Positions 38,470-50,190 of a stretch of DNA of 64,000 nucleotides are shown here, piece by piece; the stretch's first letter is position 1, and every line of letters starts with the position of its first letter. Origin of the DNA: Adiantum capillus-veneris. Taxonomy: Eukaryota > Streptophyta > Polypodiopsida > Polypodiales > Pteridaceae. The notes beneath the pieces are model-generated. The model was given only the letters and a program-made list of their open reading frames with translations, was not told where the DNA came from and ran no database searches. The translations under genes were made by a program, and so were the position numbers. Where the stretch lies: contig CM043969.1 in NCBI GenBank assembly GCA_014529385.2, positions 26,805,946-26,869,945 of the forward strand, in the 5' to 3' direction.

Positions 38470-40450
38470 TGTCAGGAGCAGGTGCATAGCAACCGATAGA
38501 TTGATGATAGCATACTTGGACAGGTATTTGATGCAGTTTTAAGCAAGCACCGCAATGGTATGCATGCCAAGTGCGGCCCTTTGCAAGTCAAGTCGTGGGT
38601 TTTGAGCTCTATGAGTCAGGAAGTTTAAAGGTGGTGCAGTTGTGGTATGTATGTTGGATGGGTGGTCAACATCAATGCTTCAAATTTTTTCATGCGCTCG
38701 AGTGAAGGTGCTTTGCCATTCATCAGTTGGATATCGCATCGAGCTTGAAGAAAGAAACAATCGTGATGGTCGTGTTTGGGATCCTCTATTAAAAAAAACG
38801 ACAATTGAGGGGCTCTTTTTATGCTAGGTATTAAAGACTTGCTGCTAGTCAACAAGCAAAGTGGTTGTTTTCCTTTGGTATGCTCTGGTATGTGCATCCA
38901 ATTGCAGCACAACCGAAGGTAGCCATGTAGTGCGTGTGCAAGGGGGCCAAACCCAAAGCTTTTTTGAAAGCTATTAATTAAAAAAAAAGGGGTCTGTCTG
39001 CAGTCGACGAGGAGATCGAGCAGGGAAAGAAGCGCCAGCTCGCCAGCTGTGTGTGGGCATCGATTGCATGGAGGAGGCCAAGTGATGGGCATGCAAGGCC
39101 GAGAGGGGGGAATCTGGATGAGAAGAGCCACGGGGTGGCGTATTGGACAAAAAACACCGAGGGGGTAGCCGGTTGCGGGATGGCGCTGCTTGAGGGGGCC
39201 GCCAGTGGTAGGGTTGGCTGCCAAGAGGAATAGGAGGCATAGGAGGGCCAGTAGCCAGGGCCGGCCAGTTGAAGGGAGAGCTTCCAGAGGCCACGGGGTG
39301 GCGCAGTTGAATATTAGACAGGGGGCCGTCAATTGATACGTGAGGGAGGATTGTAGAGCAGCGTTAGAGGGAGCCGGGGCTGAAAGCCGCCAGGTACAGT
39401 GCGAGGTGGGGTTCAGTGGACGCAGGGGAGCCACCAAGGACCGCTGAAGGCCGCCACTTGCAGACAGTTGAACGGCCACAAGAGGGCAAGCAGTGTGGAG
39501 GGCTAAAAAAAGTGTGGAGCGCATCGTGTCAAGGTGAGTTGACTTGGGGAAGTTGGTGCGCATGGGCAAAACGAGGGAAGCAATAGAGAGAAGGAACCGA
39601 GCGTTGCAGTGGAGAGGAGAGCTGAAATGCTTATGCGAAGCCGCCAAAGAAAAACAACAAAAAAAGTTTGCCAGTAGCCCTGGTTTTAGGGGTGCTAAGG
39701 GATCCATTTTTTCTTTCTCTCTCTCTCAAGGTTACGTGAGCACCAAGGAGGGGTAAACCTTGCAAGGCGTGCAAAGTAGCCCTGGTTTTAGGGGTGCTAA
39801 GGGATGCATTTTTTCTTTCTCTCTCTCTCTCTCCAGGTTACGTGAGCACCAAGGAGGGGTAAACCTTGCAAGGCGTGCAAGGAAGCAGTGAGTATGTTTT
39901 TTTGCAGAATATTTTTCATTGTCCATCCTTTGATTATGGCTAGTTTGATTGGCATATTCACTCTCTTTATAATCTAAATGTTTGCTTTAAATATTCTCAA
40001 GATTTTCCTCTTGTTATTGGTTTAGTGTACATACGTGTACACTAAACCAATGTTTGCTTTAAATATTCTCAAGATTTTCCTCTTGTTATTGGTTTAGTGT
40101 ACATACGTGCTTCTGGCATATGCCAGGTGTGTGAGTCTGTACTGTGGAGAAGCGGTGTAAGACAAGCAAGGTCAGTTTGCATGGGAGCTTGAGCATGCCA
40201 TTAACTTATAAATAAGTGTTCAAGGTTATTGGCTCATATGGGAGTTCTTATCTAAGGCTTATCTTTGGCTAAAGAGGTCGAGTGCGGGGGCCGTGATTAC
40301 ATATTCTATGGTGTGTGAGTGCAGACGGGGTTGGTTGGGTACATGCATGAGTAGTAGTCAATTGCAGATTGGGTCCTTGTGTGCATGTTAAATAGAGGAT
40401 AGGGGTGCTGTGAAGTCAGTGGGCTATAGAGAGGCTGTCACTGAGTGTGC
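38470..40450. other. Unidentified 2-kb insertion inside the outer gag
   Basis: Outer gag sequence stops near 40450 and resumes near 38470. The sequence between is unlike gag. TGTCA occurs at both edges (about 38468 and 40437), a possible 5-bp target duplication, but such a short match may be chance. Inside are two tandem duplications (39673-39880, period 102; 39978-40110, period 72) and a perfect 12-bp inverted repeat at 40019-40048. A 360-codon minus-strand ORF (38625-39707) has L/P/C-rich, non-domain composition, and I do not believe it is a gene. A solo LTR or an unclassified element is possible. Confidence 0.5.
39673..39880. repeat. Tandem duplication, 102-bp period
   Basis: The unit beginning AGTAGCCCTGGTTTTAGGGG occurs at 39673 and 39775 and includes a (CT)n run. 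The copies differ mainly in the length of that run. Confidence 0.85.
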
Positions 40451-40540
40451 TGGTGGTTTTCCGACTTCTCCCTTTCCAACGTCCACAACCACAACCACCT
40501 CCTCCAAGAACACTAAGTCAAAATTATTGCATCATGGTCA

Positions 40541-41200
40541 TCATATCTTGCATATTTTGTTGTAACTTTTTGTTATTAGCGGCCCTTTGAATAGGATGGC
40601 CTCTAGCCTCTCTGCTTGATTCTCCTCCTTTTGGCCACCATTATTTTGCATAGGGACCGCTTTTCCATATTCATTAAGTTTTTGAGCCTTCCATTCTTTC
40701 TCTCTAGCAATAGCGACTGCCTCCTCAAATGTGACAGATCTTTTTAGCTCAACTTTGCTTTCTTTCAAGTTTGCCATGAAATGGTTTTTCTTTAACATGG
40801 ATGGAGGGATCTGATTTCCTAAAGCCCGAGCCCGTTTATTCATAAACGGGTGAACCGCATGATAAAATCATCAACACTTTGATTAGCCCTCTGAGTGTAC
40901 CCCAGAATTTCATGCCAATCTTCATTGGGTACTTCAATTGACCTACATTGTGCTAAGAAATCCTGCTTCACATGATTGTAGTCCAAAATTACCCCTGGAT
41001 TTTGTGCCTGCATCAACTCCTCATCATTGTGTAACCAAAATTTTGCCTCATCCTGTAAACTATATTTTGCAGCAGCCACAACAATATAGCTTGGTATAGT
41101 ATATTTTGGAGTAAGCAATTGACTTCCAACTTTTCAAATGAAAGCATATGCATTCTCATTAGGCAATCCATGAAAGTGTGGAAATTCATTTTCCATATTT
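40541..41200 (-). pseudogene. gag: Outer element gag, N-terminal part
   Basis: From the Met near 41200 (M-E-N-E-F-P-H-F-H-G), a retrotransposon gag domain runs with one stop near 41133 and a frameshift at about 40845. Visible are A-A-A-K-Y-S-L-Q-D-E-A-K-F-W-L, D-F-L-A-Q-C, and S-V-D-D-F-I-M-R-F. The C-terminal half lies beyond the insertion, at 38440-38290. Confidence 0.85.
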
Positions 41201-41508
41201 AATTGCCACAAAAACACTTACATGTAACGTCGAAAACTCAAGGGATGTCGATGGATCGCTTCAGTACCTAATCCACCTCACACTGGGTAACCCGGCCTTC
41301 AGTGCTTGGATTCACAAAACCTCATGACCCTTCAAAGGATGCAATCCGATCATACGATCGCCTCAAGTGTTGTCCACAATTTGCACATACATAGGCGGTT
41401 GTCCGTAAGGACCCACGTCCCTTTTACATTCACTGCCTGCAGAATAAACATATTTCATAGAATGGAAGCATAAGAGCACTTTGTCCTCAGTGGCGGGCAC
41501 CAAAACAT
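41201..41508 (-). other. Outer element leader with primer-binding site
   Basis: Non-coding leader between LTR and gag. The minus strand has TGGTGCCCGCCACTGAGG at 41485-41502, six bases after the LTR end, resembling the inner element's site. Confidence 0.75.
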
Positions 41509-42735
41509 TGTCAGCGTGCAAAAGAGAAGGAAAATGAATGTTCCTATAGCCTTGCACGAGCTATACCGTCGGAACAAAGAACTATTGTACGACCAAAGAC
41601 ACCTAAAGGGATTTATAAAAAATTCTACAAGCATAGAACACACTCAAAATTAGGAGAAACAAAGGACATCATGACAAAGCTTGCCTCGTGGAGATGTCCG
41701 TAGAGTATCCATAGGCAAAAAATAGAGAAGAAATGAAGAAGTTATGGCCGCTCGAACATGGAGGTGTCCTTTTTCTTGCTCAAAAATGAGCTCTCTAAAA
41801 GTTTTGGAGGCCCGCAAATAATTTAAGCTATTAAAAAGGGGGGATTTTTGGCTCTTATCCCAAAGGATTTTTTCTCTCCTCTTAGCCGACATGATTCTCT
41901 TTGTAGGCCCCTTTTAATTGGTTCAATTTTGGCCTTTTTTAGGTGAAAAATGAGCTATCGATGACTCTTTGACCAAGAAATGAGGTGGGGGCAAGTGTTC
42001 GAGAACCAAAAAAGTATCCAAGCACCTGTCCAAGCAGTGGGAACTCAAAAAATATGCCAACTCCTTCCCCATGAGCCCCCATAGCCAAGCCTTGAGAGAG
42101 CTCCTCTCACCTTTGATAAACCATAATGGGCACCCAAAGTACCCTATATAGCCCCCACTTTCCCCTTTCCTCTTCTCATGTGGGATTACTCCCATGCCAC
42201 ATGGAAACTCTCCCCAAGCTTTTCAATTTCCCCAAAAATTCCCAGCTTCTTCCAAAGCATGAGAGGACTTCTCAGACAATTTTCCCTGAGGCATACCTTG
42301 CTGCTCCGGTCACTGAATGATGCACCGTAACACCACCCGGCTTGAAGCCCATCACCTCGGCTATCTCCAGAATGTAAAACTTCAGCATTTCTTATATTAG
42401 ACCACTAAGTTGGCTCAGTTGTCCTTGTCACATGTACCTGCAATCACCTTCTAAGTTGAGACCGCCCGTTTCGAATGCTCATAGCTCATGATGTACAAGT
42501 CTGATTCACAAGCTATAAAGCATGGCTGAAAATACTTATTAAAAACCATGTTTTGGAGTCTCTAACAACCCAAAACATCGCATTCAAGCTTGGAAAAATG
42601 ACACCTTTCTACATGGAATTTTACAGTGCCACTTCCAAAACTTGCAGGGCTATGTACACATATATACATGAGGCTAGTGGGCAAGATTTTTGGCATGACT
42701 TAGTGACTTCATGCTTATCCAAAAAATGCCTGACA
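41509..42735 (-). repeat. Outer element 5' LTR
   Basis: 1,227 bp with TG...CA ends, uninterrupted. It is visibly more diverged from its split partner than the inner LTRs are from each other. A minus-strand TATATAG lies at 42144-42150. Confidence 0.9.
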
Positions 42736-44297
42736 ACATCTTCAAAGATTTTCTCACGGTAACATGTCAAAAACTTTCTTGAAATCCAGAGAGCAACAAT
42801 ACAATTGTTTTCCTTTCAATCGAGATGCTTCCATAAGAACTGGAAGAGTGACAAGGTGATCAATAGTGCTATGATGCTTTCAAAAAATTTCTTGGCCAAG
42901 TGCACATTTGCCGTTATTTTCAACTCATTCACTTATCTTCATATCCATGATACATCCAAATAACTTTGCCATCAAAGAACCAACCATTATAGTGCGATAT
43001 TTATTCACATTTTTTACATCTCTTCCTTTGTGCAAAGGTTTGATCCAATTTGCACTCCAATCATGAGGCATGCCATGCTAAAGTGGAAGGTTGAATATAT
43101 CCAATATCATATTTTCTTGCTTGTCTATTTAATCATTTCATCCTTTACATCTTGAAGGTCCGCTACCTTGCGAGTAGTAAGTTTCTCAAGCGCGCGGCAT
43201 ACATCTTCAATCGTAAAGAAGGGAGGCATAAACGGAAGGAAACTACAACACTCCATCTTATCAGCATGGGTTGCTCATAGAGGTTCTTGCAATGTGTATA
43301 CATATCTTCAAGAGTCAAGTCACCAAAGCTCTCAACACGCTTGCCTTTTAGATTTTGCCAAAACTTGCCATATGCATGTTTCTCTTGCACTAAAAGCTGT
43401 TGTTTTTTTATTTCCCACCTTCTTCTCTTTTTTTGAACAAGTACTTTGTATGTCTGTGAACGTTCCAAGTAAACTTCCTTGTTTTTGTTTTCATCCAACC
43501 TTAGCAAGTGTTTTCGGGCTTGACTATACTCTATGTCAAACCATTTCTTCTTGGTGCTACCCTTCTTAGACCTTTTGCAAGACATGTGTTTCACCAAAAA
43601 GCATTCCTTTGCACAAGAGCAAATTATTTCTTTAAAAACTTTCCACTTGCATTCTAATGTTGGGCTCTCTTGATGCTCTGTCATGCTCAACATTTGCTCC
43701 ACCATATCAGCATATATAAGTGCTCGTTTGAAGTCTAGACATAGGTACGAATGATTCACATAATGATTGAAGGCTACATGCTCGGGTCTTTTACCACACT
43801 TGAGGTCAATATATAACATCCTATGATTCGATTACAGATTCCATTCACCAAGTGTAAAGCTTTGTATGCATTCTAGAGTGGCTTCCAAAAACAACATATA
43901 GTCAATCCCGCTATCACCATTGTGCTTTCTACATCTAAAGTCATTGGTGCCTTGCCATAGAGACACACTATTTGCAATGAGCATTCCGGTACTATTGCAC
44001 ATATGTAGAAGTGACTTTCCATAGTGATCCAGTTATTTTGCATCATTAGAACTTTGATTATACATGTATGAGTCATCCATTCTTCTTGAGACATGCAGCA
44101 TGTTGACTTGTTGTCTGTCGTGTTGTAACGTATTTGTGTGAGCATTCATGTCTCCAAAGATAATGACTTCACCCTGGTCCTTGTAATGAGCAATGTATTC
44201 CTCTAGTTCAACAAAGGGCTGATCTATATCCATATCCAAGCGAGCATAAAAGTTGGATTCATAGTGAGGAATGTAGCAACCAGCCACAAACATGACT

Positions 44298-44300
<3 letters not shown>
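42736..44300 (-). mobile_element. LINE copy I, 5' half (endonuclease, linker, start of RT)
   Basis: The minus strand carries an endonuclease/exonuclease/phosphatase domain (44300-43800). Visible are I-I-F-G-D-M-N-A-H-T, G-I-D-Y-M-L-F, and S-N-H-R-M-L, where S-D-H is usual. A basic linker follows (43163-43819), then the RT fingers up to 42736. The rest of RT is at 23308-21836. The endonuclease start is missing and is replaced by the (GA)n tail of the neighbouring LINE. Frameshifts are present. Confidence 0.87.
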
Positions 44301-44349
<49 letters not shown>

Positions 44350-44409
44350 AGAGAGAGACAGAGAGATAAAGAGAGAGAGAAAGAGGGATAGAGATAGAGA
44401 GATACATAG

Positions 44410-44456
<47 letters not shown>

Positions 44457-44478
44457 GAGAGAGAGATAGATAGATAGT
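44299..44478. repeat. (GA)n microsatellite with GATA units
   Basis: About 180 bp of GA repeats with scattered A/C changes, ending GATAGATAGATAG. It marks the 3' tail of the next LINE, as at 21692-21804. Confidence 0.88.
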
Positions 44479-44944
44479 TCTATTATCATTCTTCGAGGTC
44501 AAATATGACCTATGGGACCAAATGAACATATCACGTGGTGTGAGTGGAGGTCATAAGTGACTCTCGATGCTAAAAAATGGCTGAAATGAGCGTCACAATA
44601 GAGAGTCGACATCATGGTTGGGAGAGGAAGGTATGTAGGGAGAGCTCATGGCTGAATATATGGGGAAAAGAGGACCTAATGTGGTCAAAAGCTGAGCATT
44701 CAAGTAGTGTGTGGTACTCACTCTCTCGCACTTGACGAGGGTATAAGGTGCAAATTCGACGACACTCCTCGTTAGTGTCCCAACATCTTGTGTTGCAGCA
44801 TAGAGAATGGGAGCTAAGACGAATGGAGGCAATGGTGTGGATCACACTCAACGGGATGGGCTCAAGGATGTAGGGATGTGTTCGGTTACCTCGTTCAGAG
44901 AAGAAGAGAGATTTGTAGTTTAGGGCAACATGGGTAGTGTAATG
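44479..44944 (-). mobile_element. LINE B 3'-end fragment
   Basis: Copy of the LINE 3' untranslated region and C-terminal finger region (C-x2-C...H-A/T-L-L-E-C), highly similar to 45004-45410. It stops at CTTGACCTTTGG, the same junction that ends each tandem unit. Confidence 0.82.
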
Positions 44945-45064
44945 GCTTGACCTTTGGTACTACTAGTCACTACTTTGAACATAGAACATGGTGTGAGTGG
45001 AGGTCATAAGTGACTCTCGATGCTACAAAATGGCTGAAATGAGCGTCGCAATAGAGAGTCCACA

Positions 45065-46492
45065 TCATGGTTGGGAGAGGAAGGTATGTAGGGAGAGCTC
45101 ATGGCTGAATATATGGGGAAAAGAGGACCTAATGTGGTCAAAAGTTGAGCACTCAAGTAGTGCGTGGTACTCACTCTCTCGCACTTGACGAGGGCATAAG
45201 GTGCAAATTCGATGACACTCCTCGTTAGTGTCCCAACATCTTGTCTTGCAGCGTAGAAAATGGGAGCTAAGACGAATGGAGGCAATGGTGTGGATCACAC
45301 TTAACGGGAGGGGCTCAAGGATGTAGGGATGTGTTCGGTTACCTCGTTCAGAGAAGAAGAGAGATTTGTAGTTTGGGGCAACGTGTGTAGTGTAATGGCT
45401 GAAGCGAGAACCTCCCGATTTCTCCCAAGCCATGATACATTGGCGTTGTAAGAAGGCCTTATTAACTTGAGAGTCGATCGACACATCCTTGACCATGTGA
45501 CATGCATCCCATCTTTGACTTGCTTCATATGCGATTCTAGCAACTCGATGCAAAGGGCTACGTTGTGTCTTAAGCATGTACTCCACAACCCTTTGCATGC
45601 CCAAGACCTCAATGGGAAGCGATCCGGACTCAAGAAGTAAGAGCATGTAGGGTGTTTGTGTCTTGACTTGGAGAAAGTTGGTGAGAAAACGCTTCTGGAC
45701 ATTCTCAAACTCTTTCCAAGTAGACTTTCGGATGCTTCCACCCCACACCTCCACTCCATAAAGAAGCACGGGTGTCACCAATGTGTTAAAGAGGTACTTT
45801 TTGAGAGCCCAACACTTGATTTCTCCAACATTGCACATGTTCTCAAATGTATAATAATCCCTCTTTCCATCTTCCAAGCAATACATTGCACAATCCTTCC
45901 ATTTATGATTGGATGGAACCTCAAGGCCAAGGTACTTGAAGTGATCTACCACTTCAAGTTGCTCATTGTTGTATACAATGCATGGATTCTCGTCATTGAG
46001 GGTCTTTACAAGCATAATCTTGGTTTTGGCTCCATTAACGATCAGCCCGTTATGTAGGCCAAAGCGTTCCAAGACACTCATAAGCTTTTGTGCATCTTCT
46101 AAGGTATGTGCCAAGAGCACTACATCATCGGCATAAAACAAAAGCATGATCACCACATTTTTTATCTTAACCTCTTTTATGCCTTCTTGCTGCGTAAAAT
46201 CAAGAACCATGCATTTTAATTCATCAATGAGTAGCCCAAAGAGGATTGGGGAAATTGGGCATCCTTGTTTGACACCAATGGTGCTTGCAAAAAATTCTGA
46301 AATTCCATCTCCCATACGTAATCGACATATCACTTTTTGGTAGATGCCAAAGACTGCATGCATAAATTCTCTCGGCACTTGAAGGCTTTGCATACGTCTC
46401 CAAAGATTTTCTCGCGGTACCATGTCAAAAGATTTATTGAAATCCACAATGCAACAATACAAGTTTTTTCCTTTCAATTGGGACGCTTCCAT
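45065..46492 (-). CDS. LINE B reverse transcriptase, 5'-truncated (475 codons, open)
   Basis: RT domain from M-E-A-S-Q-L-K-G-K: D-M-V-P-R-E-N-L-W, G-V-K-Q-G-C-P-I-S-P-I-L-F, and catalytic Y-A-D-D-V-V-L-L (about 46135). The thumb has Y-L-G-L-E-V-P-S-N-H-K-W. The frame ends with a C-x2-C-x9-H-x4-C finger near residues 430-450. The frame is open, but endonuclease and linker are absent. Upstream RT fingers continue through 46499-46693 with a break. Such proteins copy LINE RNA at a nicked target. This piece alone could not nick. Confidence 0.88.
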   Translation of the reverse strand: MEASQLKGKNLYCCIVDFNKSFDMVPRENLWRRMQSLQVPREFMHAVFGIYQKVICRLRMGDGISEFFASTIGVKQGCPISPILFGLLIDELKCMVLDFTQQEGIKEVKIKNVVIMLLFYADDVVLLAHTLEDAQKLMSVLERFGLHNGLIVNGAKTKIMLVKTLNDENPCIVYNNEQLEVVDHFKYLGLEVPSNHKWKDCAMYCLEDGKRDYYTFENMCNVGEIKCWALKKYLFNTLVTPVLLYGVEVWGGSIRKSTWKEFENVQKRFLTNFLQVKTQTPYMLLLLESGSLPIEVLGMQRVVEYMLKTQRSPLHRVARIAYEASQRWDACHMVKDVSIDSQVNKAFLQRQCIMAWEKSGGSRFSHYTTHVAPNYKSLFFSERGNRTHPYILEPLPLSVIHTIASIRLSSHFLRCKTRCWDTNEECHRICTLCPRQVRESEYHALLECSTFDHIRSSFPHIFSHELSLHTFLSQP

Positions 46493-46726
46493 AAGAACTC
46501 AAAGAGTGACAAGGTGATCAATAGTGCTATGATGCTTTTGAAAACCTGCTTGGCCAAGCGCACGTTTGCCATTCTTTTCAGCCCATTCACTTATCTTCAT
46601 TTCCATGATACATCCAAATAACTTTGCCATCAAAGAACCAACCATTATAGTGTGATAGTTGTTCACATTGTTTACATTTGCTCCTTTGTACAAAGTTTTG
46701 ATCCAATTGCTAAAAATGTGAGAGAA

Positions 46727-49700
46727 TCAAGTCCAGATGTGACCAAAAGTTGAGCACTCTAGTAGTGTGTGGTACTTAGACTCTCGAACTTGCAATGAGC
46801 ATAATGTGCACAACCAATTTGACTCTTCTCCATTGTCCCAACGCCTTCTTTTGCATCGAAGGAAATGGGAGCTAAGCCGAATTGCTATGATAGTGCGTAT
46901 CGTCGACAAGGGAATAGGCTCAAGCCTGTAAGTATGAGTAAAGTTTTCTCTTTTAGCGAAGAACATGGTTTTGTAGTTGGGGACAATATGGGTGGTGCAA
47001 TGCATGAAGCATGACCCACCCGATTTCTCCCAAGCCGTAATACATTGGCGTTGTAAAAAAGCTTCATTCACTTGGAAGTCAATTGAAGCATCATGTAGAA
47101 AGTGTAATGCATCCCATCTCCCAAACCACTTCTTTATGTCTTGCATCCATCCTGTGCTCAAGATCATGCTTTTTGTGTCTTTTGAACTTTATTTCTTGCT
47201 TCCCATGCAATTGTAGGAATGCGATGTGAGGGATTTTGACGCATCCTTATCATGTACTCAACAACTCTTTCCATGCCCATAACCTCAATTGGAAGAGATC
47301 CCGACTCAAGAAGTAGGAGCATATATGGTGTTTATGTCTTAACTTAGAGAGAGCTTGTAATAAAACACTTTTGGAAATTCTCCAACTCTTTCCAAGTGGA
47401 CTCTGATATGCTCCCGCCCCACACTTTAACTCCATAAAGAAGAACCGGTGCTACCAATGCATCAAAAAGATACTTCTTGAGAACCCAACACTTGATGTTT
47501 CCCACATTACACATATTCTCAAATGCATACTATGCTCTTTTTCTCGCTTCCAAATGATGCATAGCACATTCATGCCACTTATGATTGGATGGAACCTCAA
47601 GGCCAAGGTACTGAAAGCTCTCAACAACTTCAAGTGTCTCATTGTTGTACACAATGCATGGCTTCTCCGTATGATTGCTTTTCACAAGCATAACCTTTGT
47701 TTTGGATTCATTCACAATCAGCCCACTATGCAAGCAAAAGTTCTCAAGGACAACCATAAGCTTTTGTGCATCTTCTAAAGTGTGTGTTAGAAGCACTACA
47801 TCATCCGCAAACAACAAAAGCATGATTATCGTATTGCAAATAGTGACCTCTTCAATGCCTTCTTTTTGCATAAATTTAAGTATCATATGTTCCAATTGAT
47901 CGATGCATAGACCAAAGAGAGTTGGTGACAACAACATGGACATCCTTGTTTAACTCCAACAGTGCGTACAAAAATTCTTGAAATTTCTCTTCTCATGCGC
48001 AATAAAAAAATCACATTCTCATAGATTCAAGAAACCGCAAGCATACTCACTAGGCACTTGGAGTTCTTTCATCCTTCTCCACAAATTGTTACGTGGAATC
48101 ATATCAAAGGCTTTCTTAAAGTTCACAAAACAACAATACAATCACTTGCCTTTCAACAGACTTTTCTCTATGAGAACACAAAGAATGACAAGATGATGAA
48201 TGGTGCTATGGCATCGATGAAAACCCCCTTGTCCTTTTGCATGCTTGTCAATCTCTTCATTCCAATAACTCAATTTTATCTCCATTATGCACCCAAACAA
48301 CTTTGCCATAAGAGACCCAATCATTATAGTCCGTAGTTCTTTACGTTCTATACATCCCCTCCTTTATACAAAGGCTTAACCCAATTGGTACTCCAATCAT
48401 AAGGCATACCGTGTTGAAGTGCAAGGTTGAACATATCACACATCCACTCATGGGTAAAATCTCCCATCCATTTGATCTTCTCTGGCTTGATACCTTGAAG
48501 ATCTCCCGCTTTGCGAGTCGCCAACTTTTCAAGCTCATCGCATACATCCTCAATAGTAAAAAAAGAGGGCATATATGGGAGTGAACCATAAAATGGTATT
48601 TTTTTAGTATTTTCTTGCTCATATAATTTCCTACAATGTGTATACATATCCACAAGGCTCAACTTATCAAAATTCTCAACCCACTTGCCCCTCAAGTTTC
48701 TCCAAAATTTTCCACATACATGTGCCTTTTCTTGGACTTGAAAAAGTTATTGCTTTACTTCTTATCTTCTTCTCTTCTTTTGAAATAATACCTTGTATGT
48801 ATGCAAATGACTTTGATAGTTGTCTTTGTCCATAGTTGCATCAATCTTTATCAAGGACTTTCGAGCATCTTGACATTCTTTATCAAAACACCTTTTGTGA
48901 GATCTACCTTTGTTGATACCATGACGATGCTTTATGAAAAAGCATTCTTCCGCACAAGAAAAAATAAGTTTTCTAAAAGCTTCCCATTTAGTTTCCAATG
49001 GTGCGTCATATTGAAGCTTTGTCATCCATAACTTTTGCTTAACCATTTTGATGTACATTGGTACCCATTTGAAATCCATACATAGTGATAATTTCTCCTT
49101 TCTTTGGCTGAGATTATCATGCTTAGTTGCTTCTCCATATGCAAGGTCAACAATGTCCGATGATCGAATTCCGGGGTCCATTGGCCAAACATAACACTCT
49201 TTATGTGATACATGATGGCTTCGGAGAGTAGCATATAGTCAATCACACTGTCCCTAGTATATTTCCTACATGTAAATCCATTGGTTCTACTCCACAAATA
49301 TACACCATAGGCAATGAGCATATCCGTGCTATTATATATGTGTAAAAGTAACTTTCCATAGTGATCTGTCTCTTTCTCATCCATTGAAGTACGATCATAC
49401 AAGTGAACTTCCTTCAATTCCCTTGAAATGTATGGCATATCAAATTGCTGAGTATCATGTTGCAATGTTTTTGTGCGAGCATTCATATCCCCAAATACAA
49501 TAACACCCCCTTCGCCTTTGAAATAAGATATACATGATGGCTTTGGAGAGTAGCATATAGTCAATCACACTGTCCCCATTATGTTTTTTACATGTAAATC
49601 CATTGGTTCCACTCCACAAATATACACCATAGGCAATGAACATATCCGTGCTATTATACATGTGTAAAAGTAACTCTCCATAGTGATCTGTCTCTTTCTC

Positions 49701-50190
49701 ATCCATTGAAGTACGATCATACAAGTGAACTTCCTCCAATTCCCTTGAAATGTATGGCATATCAAATTGCTGAGTATCATGTTGCAATGTTTTTGTGTGA
49801 GCATTCATATCCCAAAATACAATAACACCCCCTTCGCCCTTGAAATAAGCAATGTCATCTTCTAAATCAAAAAATGGATGATCTTTGTCCATGCAAGCAT
49901 AAAAGGGGGAATCATGATGAAGAATGTAGCAATCGGCTACAAAAATAGGTTCTCTTTTTGGTGTCATAATTTTCAGTCATACATAACGTTTGTACTTGTC
50001 ATCTTTCAAAATTGATACTAAATCTTCCAATCCTTTCTTAACCATACATGCTACCCCTCCTTGCCCTCTTCGTTGCTTGAGATTCTTTGACCACATCAAT
50101 GAATGTACATTGTAATCCTACAAGTCATTAATCCTTTGTGTAGAATGCTCCCAAGATTCAACAAGAAATACAACATCGGCTTTGCTTGTT
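46727..50190 (-). mobile_element. LINE A, unit 1 (endonuclease, linker, RT, finger; broken)
   Basis: Minus-strand order: endonuclease (about 50190-49022; V-F-L-V-E-S-W near 50175, G-D-M-N-A near 49490, V-I-D-Y-M-L-L, D-H-R-T-L-L); basic linker (49181-48348); RT (48336-47250; F-A-D-D-V-V-L-L near 47815); finger region (47167-46727; E-S-K-Y-H-T-L-L-E-C). The C-terminal end is cut at about 46720, where LINE B begins. The endonuclease contains a tandem duplication of about 322 bp (49209-49852). Many frameshifts mean it is dead. Confidence 0.87.
49209..49852. repeat. 322-bp tandem duplication in the LINE A endonuclease, unit 1 only
   Basis: TACATGATGGCTT at 49209 recurs at 49531, with the following 320 bp nearly identical. 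Unit 2 lacks it, so it arose after the unit duplication or was lost from unit 2. It accounts for most of the size difference between the units. Confidence 0.85.

Larger units (their letters stand above)
23309..42735 (-). mobile_element. Outer Tat-like Ty3/gypsy element, split by an inner element
   Basis: LTRs are at 41509-42735 (5') and 23309-24218 plus 33511-33836 (3', split by the inner element). The coding strand is minus: gag 41200-40541, pol 38440-34011. Ends are TG...CA. The flanking LINE gives ACGT (23305-23308) and ACAT (42736-42739), a likely 4-bp target duplication with one change. Pol order is protease, RT, RNase H, a second RNase H, integrase; the second RNase H marks the Tat lineage. 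Many frameshifts and replaced catalytic residues show it is dead. It is older than the inner element because the inner one sits inside its LTR. Confidence 0.9.

Noticed and set aside
38625-39707. 360-codon open frame on the minus strand
   Set aside because: Composition is rich in L, P, C and H without any domain. It runs through tandem repeats and sits in an insertion inside gag; most likely a chance frame.
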